This document shows positions 51,943 to 57,329 of a stretch of 57,329 bases of DNA, piece by piece; the first letter of the stretch is position 1; the number at the start of each line of letters is the position of its first letter. A program made the translations under genes and the position numbers. Below the pieces are notes generated by a model. The model was not told the DNA's origin. It worked only from the letters and a program-made list of their open reading frames with translations, and did no database searches. The stretch covers positions 1-57,329 of the forward strand of contig JAHQYM010000004.1 of assembly GCA_024421095.1 (NCBI GenBank), in the 5' to 3' direction. This DNA is from Acidimicrobiia bacterium. Its GTDB lineage: Bacteria > Actinomycetota > Acidimicrobiia > Acidimicrobiales > Aldehydirespiratoraceae.

Positions 51943-52911
51943 ATGGGGCTTGACAAGATCTGGGTCTTTGCTGAAACCGACGGTGCTGCCGTAGCCACGA
52001 TCTCTCTTGAAATGTTGGCGAAAGCCCGAGAAATAGCCGGCACGGTCGAAGTTTTCATGGGTTGCGATGGTGAGGATTACGCCACCGAACTTGGTGACCA
52101 CGGTGCTGAGGCGGTCTATTGCACTGGCGACCTTGACGGTGCCTTGCAAGGCGTGTCGGTTGCTTCGGCTGTTGCCAACGCAATCCAGCGGGGTGATGTT
52201 GACGCACCAGACGCGTTTATGCTTGGCACCACCCAAAATGGTCGTGATGTTGCGGCACGGCTTTCAGTGAAACTCCAGTCGCCGGTGATAACCAACATCG
52301 TCGACTTAGTACTAGATGGCGATGACCTCCTCGGTAGTGAACCCATTTTTGGTGGGACAACCGATGTGATGACCAAAAACATCTCCGACAATCCAGGAAT
52401 CTTCTTGGTGCGGCCCAAGTCGTTTACGGCGCAAGCAGTTGGTGCTGCCGAGGCTATGCTAGAAGACCTTGAAGTTGGTGACCTCGGAGCTGTGGGAGCA
52501 GCGCGGATTATCGACACTTTCGCCGAGGAATCCCAAGGGCCCAAACTTGATGAGGCCAACATAGTTGTGTCTGGAGGGCGCGGACTCGGAGCCAAAGAGG
52601 CTTATGCGATGATTGAAGAGTTGGCCGGGTCTTTGGGCGCAGCTCCGGGTGCTAGTCGAGCGATTGTTGATGCCGGTTGGGTTCCGTACAGTTATCAGGT
52701 TGGTCAAACCGGCAAGGTGGTGAAGCCAACAGTTTATATCGCCTGCGGGATCTCTGGTGCTACCCAGCATTTAGTTGGCATGAAAGGTTCAAAGCACATC
52801 ATCGCCATTAATTCAGATTCGGAAGCTCCGATTTTTGCGGTTGCGGATCTGGGTATTGTCGGTGATGTCCACAAGGTTGTCCCCAAGCTGATTGAAACCC
52901 TGAGCGACTAA
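51943..52911 (+). CDS. etfA: Electron transfer flavoprotein alpha subunit
   Basis: The EtfA FAD signature is complete: [54 protein letters not shown] and [21 protein letters not shown]-terminal domain: [22 protein letters not shown] upstream of the ATG. Transcribed with etfB; ends before a hairpin. Confidence 0.96.
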   Translation: MGLDKIWVFAETDGAAVATISLEMLAKAREIAGTVEVFMGCDGEDYATELGDHGAEAVYCTGDLDGALQGVSVASAVANAIQRGDVDAPDAFMLGTTQNGRDVAARLSVKLQSPVITNIVDLVLDGDDLLGSEPIFGGTTDVMTKNISDNPGIFLVRPKSFTAQAVGAAEAMLEDLEVGDLGAVGAARIIDTFAEESQGPKLDEANIVVSGGRGLGAKEAYAMIEELAGSLGAAPGASRAIVDAGWVPYSYQVGQTGKVVKPTVYIACGISGATQHLVGMKGSKHIIAINSDSEAPIFAVADLGIVGDVHKVVPKLIETLSD

Positions 52912-52971
52912 AGGAGCGCTCCGTTTGGCAAATTGCGCGATTGAGCCGAAACCACTGTAAACCAGAAATGC

Positions 52972-52991
52972 ACAGGTTTGTCCACACCTGT
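52972..52991. terminator. Hairpin between etfA and the SCO1664-like gene
   Basis: Stem ACAGGT (52972-52977) with ACCTGT (52986-52991), 8-base loop, in the gap between two convergent genes. There is no T tract, so terminator function is only suggested by position. Confidence 0.35.
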
Positions 52992-53018
52992 TGAATAACC
53001 CCAGATGGTGTTTGGTGA

Positions 53019-53768
53019 TCAGATTAGAGGCCAAGGCCAGCGATGTCCGCTACTGTCTTCTTTCGGGAAGGTTCCGCTCTGGGCTAAGGCTTTGGTTCTG
53101 GTCAGCATGGCATCCTGTTCAAGTGGGTTTAGCAGGTCGGCTACCGCCGAGGAGACGCCTCGGTCAGCGAAACTCTGCAAGTCGGCGCGCAATTTTTCTG
53201 GTAAGGGCTCTGAGGCGAAGTCCCACAATACTGTGCGGAGTTTGAACTGATGGTGAAAAGCGACTCCGTGATCGATTGCCCAGATGCGCCCGTCGGTGCC
53301 CAAGATGCAATGCCCAGACTTGCGATCGGTATTGTTGATTACGAGGTCGAAAGCGCAAATTTGTCGGAAGGTGCTGTCGTGGTTTTCGTCGGTCTGGTAC
53401 AACGTGAAGTAATGCTCAGAGAAGTAGTGCGGCATAAAGAGTTGTATCGCACCGGTTTCCAACGGCGCATCCTCACGAACCACGGTTGGTGGTACGATGT
53501 CCCACCCCAGTTCTTGAGCCACATGAAAGGCTGCGACCTCGCGGCGATAAAGACCGCTGGGGAAGTCCCAAAGCGGGCGTTCTCCCTTGCGTGGTTTGTA
53601 GATGCCTTGGGCTTTGAGGCCCGCGTCTGAGATGTTGACCAAGAAAGTGGCGTTCGAAGAATACGGCATGCGACCCACGAGTTCTAACTCGCCGTCTGCT
53701 AGCAGGGTTAGCGCCCGAGGCACCCCTATCGGTTCGCGTGCAAAGAAGGGAGACTCGCTTTCGCTCAT
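53019..53768 (-). CDS. SCO1664-family (PI3/PI4-kinase-like) protein
   Basis: A 249-residue protein of the actinobacterial SCO1664 family, with kinase-like catalytic features: NNTDRKSGHCILG (catalytic loop-like) and IDHGVAFHHQFKL (metal loop-like). N-terminal IYKPRKGERPLWDFPSGLYRRE holds the nucleotide-binding Lys. Substrate unknown. In actinobacteria the gene clusters with DUF3090, an MSMEG_4193-like phosphomutase and often mshC of mycothiol synthesis; mshC is not seen here. Confidence 0.88.
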   Translation of the reverse strand: MSESESPFFAREPIGVPRALTLLADGELELVGRMPYSSNATFLVNISDAGLKAQGIYKPRKGERPLWDFPSGLYRREVAAFHVAQELGWDIVPPTVVREDAPLETGAIQLFMPHYFSEHYFTLYQTDENHDSTFRQICAFDLVINNTDRKSGHCILGTDGRIWAIDHGVAFHHQFKLRTVLWDFASEPLPEKLRADLQSFADRGVSSAVADLLNPLEQDAMLTRTKALAQSGTFPKEDSSGHRWPWPLI

Positions 53769-53799
53769 GTCAAGTTGCGTTTAACGTTGTCTGGGTTGT

Positions 53800-54309
53800 T
53801 CAGTTTTGGCACGCACACCAACCACCATTGCGACTCTCGAGTGGTTGGCCGCAATAAAGGCACGGAGGCCGCCCTGCCGCCACGATCGTTCGGGCACGCC
53901 CAATGAGCCCAACAACATCTTCACGTTCAAGAAAGAAACGCGCTTGGAAAGGTTCCTCGTCTTCGTCGTCAACAAAGGACTCCGCCACCACCACGAGTTG
54001 GTCGAGTTCTTGGGTGTAGGCGATGGCTAGGCTAGCAACCGTCCATTGTGCGATCACCGGTTCTCTGAGTTCGAGATCTTTGGGTGGGGTTGCGGCTTCG
54101 GATTCATGTGCCAACCCGCTTTGTTTCGGCAGTTCGTTGAGCACTCGGTCTAGGTACTCGGCAAGTGCAGCTACTTGCTGTTTTTCTACTTTGAGCGACA
54201 CCAACTGACCTTCGCTGCGGGCTTGAAGAAAGAACTCGCGTTGACCTTTGGGCCCAAGCGTGCCCACGGTGAGAAAGTCAGGTTCACGAAAATCGAAAGA
54301 TTGGCTCAT
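53800..54309 (-). CDS. DUF3090 family protein
   Basis: A 169-residue DUF3090 protein. DFREPDFLTVGTLGPKGQREF at the start and the C-terminal zinc-ribbon-like GRPPCLYCGQPLESRNG followed by a second Cys pair (WCACQN) identify it. The four Cys may bind zinc. Function unknown; part of the three-gene actinobacterial cluster, overlapping the upstream phosphomutase gene by 4 bp. Confidence 0.9.
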   Translation of the reverse strand: MSQSFDFREPDFLTVGTLGPKGQREFFLQARSEGQLVSLKVEKQQVAALAEYLDRVLNELPKQSGLAHESEAATPPKDLELREPVIAQWTVASLAIAYTQELDQLVVVAESFVDDEDEEPFQARFFLEREDVVGLIGRARTIVAAGRPPCLYCGQPLESRNGGWCACQN

Positions 54310-54953
54310 GACGGTATTAGGCAGTTTAGTTCGTCGCCAACGGAGTTAACGGTTAATACGGTTGGCCCTTGCGAATTGTAAAGGATTGCCGATATCGAAC
54401 ACGGAGAAATAACCATACGTTGGAACAAATCGAGGGGCGTACCAGCGGCTGCGGCCACAATTGCTTTGATGACATCGGCGTGTGAAACGGCCACGATTGT
54501 TGCCCCCGTATGACGCTCTACAAGGCTGTCTACAGTGGCAACGGCGCGGTGCTGCATTTCGGTGAAAGACTCCCCTTGCGGGAAACGAAACCCGCTTGGA
54601 TAACGCTGCACTGTGTCCCAGGCCGGTTCTTTGCGCAGTTCTGCAAGCTTTTTGCCGGTCCAAGCGCCGAAGTCGCATTCGATTAACCCGGCTGATTGTT
54701 GCACATCAAGTTTGCGCGCCGTTGCGATTGGTTCGGCGGTTTGCAGCGTTCTCTCCATGGGTGAGGCGTAGATGGCTGCAACCGACTTGAGTGTTGAGAT
54801 GCGTTGAGCGGCTGCTTCGGCTTGGGCGATGCCTATGGAACTCAGGTGCAATCCGGCTGCTCTGCCTGGCAGTGTTTCCCCAGTGGTTGGTGTTTGCCCA
54901 TGGCGCACAAAAAGAACCAGCGTGGGGGTAGGGGCGCTTGCGGGTCTGGCCAT
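54306..54953 (-). CDS. MSMEG_4193-like histidine phosphatase/phosphomutase
   Basis: A 215-residue phosphoglycerate-mutase-fold protein: LVLFVRHGQTPTTGETLPG (RHG), YASPMERTLQTAEPIA, LIECDFGAWTGKKLAEL, FPQGESFTEMQHR and VAVSHADVIKAIVA. It probably dephosphorylates a small molecule. ATG 54953 begins MARPASAPTP; the frame is open to 55076 but that part overlaps the divergent lipoprotein gene. Confidence 0.9.
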   Translation of the reverse strand: MARPASAPTPTLVLFVRHGQTPTTGETLPGRAAGLHLSSIGIAQAEAAAQRISTLKSVAAIYASPMERTLQTAEPIATARKLDVQQSAGLIECDFGAWTGKKLAELRKEPAWDTVQRYPSGFRFPQGESFTEMQHRAVATVDSLVERHTGATIVAVSHADVIKAIVAAAAGTPLDLFQRMVISPCSISAILYNSQGPTVLTVNSVGDELNCLIPS

Positions 54954-55021
54954 GATTGTCTCTAAGCTATCTGGAGTTGCGGTGTCACCAAAGTGCTCTT
55001 TCCCCGCTAACCTCTCAACGG

Positions 55022-55402
55022 ATGAAGATGCACAACGAATCTCGTTTTGGTGAGCCATGTCGTTTTGCTCGGCCACGCCCTTGGGCTATCGTCGTTTTGG
55101 TTCTATTGGCGTTACTAGCTTCTAGTTGCGGTTCTAGCAACAACCCCACATCTTGGGCGGATGCAATGGAGCAACGCACGCTCGAAGAAAACTTTATGCG
55201 TTCTTGCCAGGAGGCCAATGTTGGTGGCGAATTGGATTTGGAGCAGGCTGCACAATACTGCACCTGCGCCTTTCAACTCTTAGTTGACCGCTATGAGAAC
55301 GATTTCGACGGTTTCAAAGAGGCCGAGAGTCGCTTGCGGAGTGACCCCAACGATATTGATGCTTCGCTACGCGGAGCATTCTTGGATTGCGCCACGCAAT
55401 AA
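55022..55402 (+). CDS. Small lipoprotein with conserved cysteines
   Basis: A 126-residue protein. After a basic N-terminus comes a signal (WAIVVLVLLALLASSC, lipobox ASSC). The mature part is Cys-containing and acidic: NFMRSCQEAN, AAQYCTCAFQLLVDRY and FLDCATQ at the end, a pattern seen in small actinobacterial surface proteins with two disulfides. No family that I can name. Divergent from the phosphomutase gene. Confidence 0.7.
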   Translation: MKMHNESRFGEPCRFARPRPWAIVVLVLLALLASSCGSSNNPTSWADAMEQRTLEENFMRSCQEANVGGELDLEQAAQYCTCAFQLLVDRYENDFDGFKEAESRLRSDPNDIDASLRGAFLDCATQ

Positions 55403-55428
55403 CTACGCTCACGCGAACTGCCCAGTCG

Positions 55429-56043
55429 CTATGGTCGGTTACCGAATTCGGGGTGTTCGGTGCGGGTGCGTTTCAGTTCCCAAAAACCGTCAACATCCAT
55501 CATGGTCACAAGCGCATCCCACATGGCTAGTGAATCTTCTGTGGGCGGGACTCGGGTGATGACCGGCCCAAAGTATCCCTGTTTTTCTCCTCGGCGGTTA
55601 TTGAAGGCAATGATCGGTGTGCCGACATCATCTCCGCAAAGCTCCAAACCTGCTTGGTGGCGTTTTTCGATTTCAGCATCGTAGGTTTCGCTGTGGTAGG
55701 CGCTGGCGTGTGTGGGGTTAAGCCCGATGTTGTCGAGAGCTTCGGTTAAGTTGAAGTCTAGTTCTTGGTCGTGGTGGATGCGTCTGCCGTATTCCCAATA
55801 AAGATCGAACACCGCAGCTTCGCCTTCGCTGGCACGTACCGCCTCCATAACCCGCAACAGACGGTATGTCCTCTTGGTTGGCTCGTAGAACCGCGAATCC
55901 GGGTCTGGTTGGTTTTTGAGCAACAAGCTGATCGGTTGCCAAATGATGTTGAGTTGGCGTGCTGGCTTGATTTCGTCAACGACCCAACGGGCCGTCACCC
56001 AACACCAAGGTCAAAGTGGGTCTACCCAAAACTCTATTTCCAT
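55429..56043 (-). CDS. DsbA-family (Rv2466c-like) oxidoreductase, candidate selenoprotein (in-frame TGA at 56011-56013)
   Basis: From ATG 56043 the frame gives 204 residues if the TGA at codon 11 is read. It begins MEIEFWVDPL-U-PWCWVTARW, which aligns with the mycobacterial mycothiol-dependent nitroreductase Rv2466c (FWFDPLCPWCWITSRW): the nucleophilic first Cys of CPWC is the TGA, the second (C14) is kept. The remainder aligns to the end: GRRIHHD, AGLELCGDDVGTPIIAF, GYFGPVITRVP and FWELKRTRTEHPEF. Nothing else is broken, so a pseudogene is unlikely. A long SECIS-like hairpin is at 55977-55997. The ATG lies 3 bp after the stop of the FrhB-like gene, so both are one operon. A Rv2466c-type enzyme would use mycothiol as reductant. 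Confidence 0.88.
55977..55997 (-). promoter_or_regulatory. SECIS-like hairpin of the DsbA-family gene
   Basis: Beginning 14 nt after the TGA, nine consecutive pairs can form: TGACGGCCC with GGGTCGTTG (three of them G-T wobbles), closing the three-base loop GTT. The loop G lies 23 nt after the TGA and is followed by T, as needed for SelB recognition in bacteria. The strongest of the three hairpins. Folded by eye. Confidence 0.7.
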
Positions 56044-56046
56044 TTG

Positions 56047-57216
56047 CTACTCCGTTGGTTTGTTGGTGATGGTTACCTTAGCCGCGGGTTGTGCCCAATC
56101 AGGCCAACGGTCGCGGCTCTTTTGAGCTAGTTTGTGCATCAGCGCGATAGCACCCGGGTCGTCATCGCCAGGCCGGCTTTGGATTACTCCGTCGGCTAGC
56201 ATGGCATTAATCACGGCTCGCCCAAGTTCGGTGCGTACAATGGTGAGTGTCCAGTCGCTCAGCTCGCCAATCCCTCCAGTGGAAATGTCGGCGTGTTCGG
56301 CTGCGAAGTCGGGGCAGTGGTGGCAGCCTTGACGCGTCCAAGCGTGGCATTCTTTGAGGTTGATTTCGTGGTAGTCACCGTCTTTTGTCCAGATCTGGAA
56401 CACCCCTTTGATGTTCATTTTGGCGATGTTCTCTTTTTTTAGGCCGTATTTCACGTGAAAGAGTTCGTCGAATAAGGCATCGTCAAATGATTTGGAGCAG
56501 AGTAAGCCGATGTTGAGTTTGATTGGTTTGGAGACTTTGCCGACTTTGCGGTGCCACATCACCGGCGCTACTGAGGTTTGGCAACTCATGCCTACGAGCG
56601 CTAAGCGTTCTAGGCCCTTTTCTTTGGCTTGAGGGAAGGCCATGGTGTTAGCTGAGTAGGTGTAGCGACTGCCGGCACCGCGCAGGACTTCCTCGCGGTT
56701 GACAGCGACCATCGGGAAGGCCTTCCAACCGGGTTCGCCGTTGGGTAGATTTTCGACTCCGCTAGTGAGCGCTCCGTCGATGATGTCGTTTTCGAGGCAC
56801 CAGATGAGGATTGCTGATACAAGACCGCCGTCTTGGCCGGTTTCGTACACAAAGTCTTCGCTAGCGCGGGTCAGTAGTATGTCGGAGTAAATCCCCGACA
56901 CTTCTTCGGGGTTGCGGGTACGTCCGAATAGGTGTGCATCGGCTTCGGGTTCCCACATGCGGAAGCGGGGGCACGCTCTGGTGCAGGAGGTGCAACCTTT
57001 TTGACCGTGTACGCAGTCGGCGTGACCTAGTTCTTCTTCAAGGTGAAATGGTGTGTATGCGCCGGGTTCGTGTTCGTAGCCGATCACATCGTGGGGGCAG
57101 GAGATCACGCAGCCAGCGCAACCAGTGCATAGTCCGCTGGTGATTACCTCGTCAAAGAGTTCCTTCCATTGGTAAGTCCAACGCGTTTTCACAGATGATG
57201 TTGTGCTAACAGGCAT
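56047..57216 (-). CDS. FrhB-like coenzyme F420 hydrogenase/dehydrogenase beta-subunit family iron-sulfur protein
   Basis: Two ferredoxin-like cluster sites lie at the N-terminus: CTGCAGCVISCPHDV and CVHGQKGCTSCTRACP. The FrhB N- and C-terminal domains follow (YETGQDGGLVSAILIWCLEND, then LALVGMSCQTSVAPVM, KLNIGLLCSKSFDDALF and CHHCPDFAAEHADISTGG). Relatives move electrons between F420H2 or other donors and Fe-S or flavin partners. It is the first gene of a two-gene unit with the TGA-containing DsbA-like gene, so it could supply electrons for that enzyme; this is only inferred from coupling. 389 residues, no signal peptide. Confidence 0.88.
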   Translation of the reverse strand: MPVSTTSSVKTRWTYQWKELFDEVITSGLCTGCAGCVISCPHDVIGYEHEPGAYTPFHLEEELGHADCVHGQKGCTSCTRACPRFRMWEPEADAHLFGRTRNPEEVSGIYSDILLTRASEDFVYETGQDGGLVSAILIWCLENDIIDGALTSGVENLPNGEPGWKAFPMVAVNREEVLRGAGSRYTYSANTMAFPQAKEKGLERLALVGMSCQTSVAPVMWHRKVGKVSKPIKLNIGLLCSKSFDDALFDELFHVKYGLKKENIAKMNIKGVFQIWTKDGDYHEINLKECHAWTRQGCHHCPDFAAEHADISTGGIGELSDWTLTIVRTELGRAVINAMLADGVIQSRPGDDDPGAIALMHKLAQKSRDRWPDWAQPAAKVTITNKPTE

Positions 57217-57269
57217 GCGTTGTCAGCATAGTCGGGATTCTTGGCGGCATTCCCATACAGGTTTCTTTC

Positions 57270-57329
57270 ATGGAGGTGGTAGGTGTCATTGATCCTAGCT
57301 CTGCTGACTTTCAAAGATATTTCATTATT
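57270..57329 (+). CDS. Start of a gene running off the right edge
   Basis: ATG 57270 opens a frame of 20 codons to the edge (MEVVGVIDPSSADFQRYF). This resembles the start of acyl-CoA carboxylase carboxyltransferase subunits (x-D-P-x-S-x-x-F), but twenty residues are too few to be sure. Divergent from the FrhB-like gene. Confidence 0.35.
   Translation, partial: MEVVGVIDPSSADFQRYFII

Overview
The window reads as a chromosomal segment of a mid-GC actinobacterium, most likely an Acidimicrobiia (Ilumatobacter-like) lineage. This placement is inferred from gene content and order, not from a marker tree. The evidence is the actinobacterial order ftsY-ffh-rpsP-khpA-rimM-trmD-rplS-yraN-comM-dprA-xerC-M23-rpsB-tsf-pyrH-frr-cdsA-dxr-rseP. 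CarD, DUF3107, DUF3090, SCO1664-like, MSMEG_4193-like, DUF5317 and septum-formation lipoprotein families, a DUF222/HNH-type protein and several Thr-rich surface proteins point the same way.

Layout. 1-1845: the N-terminal part of a minus-strand DUF222-type protein with a repetitive N-terminus, then a repeat-rich stretch without a confident gene. 1846-9835: a CoA-transferase/racemase, a one-protein restriction-modification enzyme, DUF4202, CarD, an unknown protein and a lipoprotein glutaminyl cyclotransferase. 9997-13184: P-II, an ArsC-family gene with an in-frame TGA, a TetR regulator and an HtrA-like protease. 13258-30921: the long conserved housekeeping block. 30937-37818: a SelW-like gene with an in-frame TGA, thiol peroxidase, cystathionine beta-synthase and gamma-synthase/lyase, scpB, trpS with a structured leader, a small double-glycine peptide gene and tyrA. 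38131-40391: envelope proteins. 40478-47485: a complete, translationally coupled cytochrome c maturation (System I) operon, ccmABCDEFGHI. 47512-57329: SixA-like phosphatase, Mrp, GDPD, a lipid kinase, etfBA, the SCO1664/DUF3090/phosphomutase cluster, a DsbA-family gene with an in-frame TGA coupled to an FrhB-like iron-sulfur protein, and the start of one more gene.

Main discovery. Three unlinked genes (10376-10753 +, 30937-31209 -, 55429-56043 -) are each interrupted by a single in-frame TGA exactly where their families carry the redox-active cysteine: ArsC (His-Pro-x-Cys), SelW/Rdx (CxxC) and the Rv2466c-like mycothiol-dependent DsbA family (CPWC). A hairpin with a G at the start of a small apical loop follows each TGA, 16-25 nt downstream. 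TGA is an ordinary stop for many neighbouring genes, so general code reassignment is excluded. The simplest reading is that the organism makes selenoproteins and that these are three of them. No selA, selB, selC or selD gene is visible in the window. The products share a thiol-redox theme with the Cys-type thiol peroxidase, CcmG/CcmH and the transsulfuration pair.

Second-rank observations: a small GG-leader peptide gene with a good ribosome site and a promoter containing an operator-like inverted repeat; a trpS leader with mutually exclusive pairings; a System I Ccm operon in an actinobacterium; a LytM-like protein lacking the usual zinc ligands; and several tandem repeats inside or beside genes.
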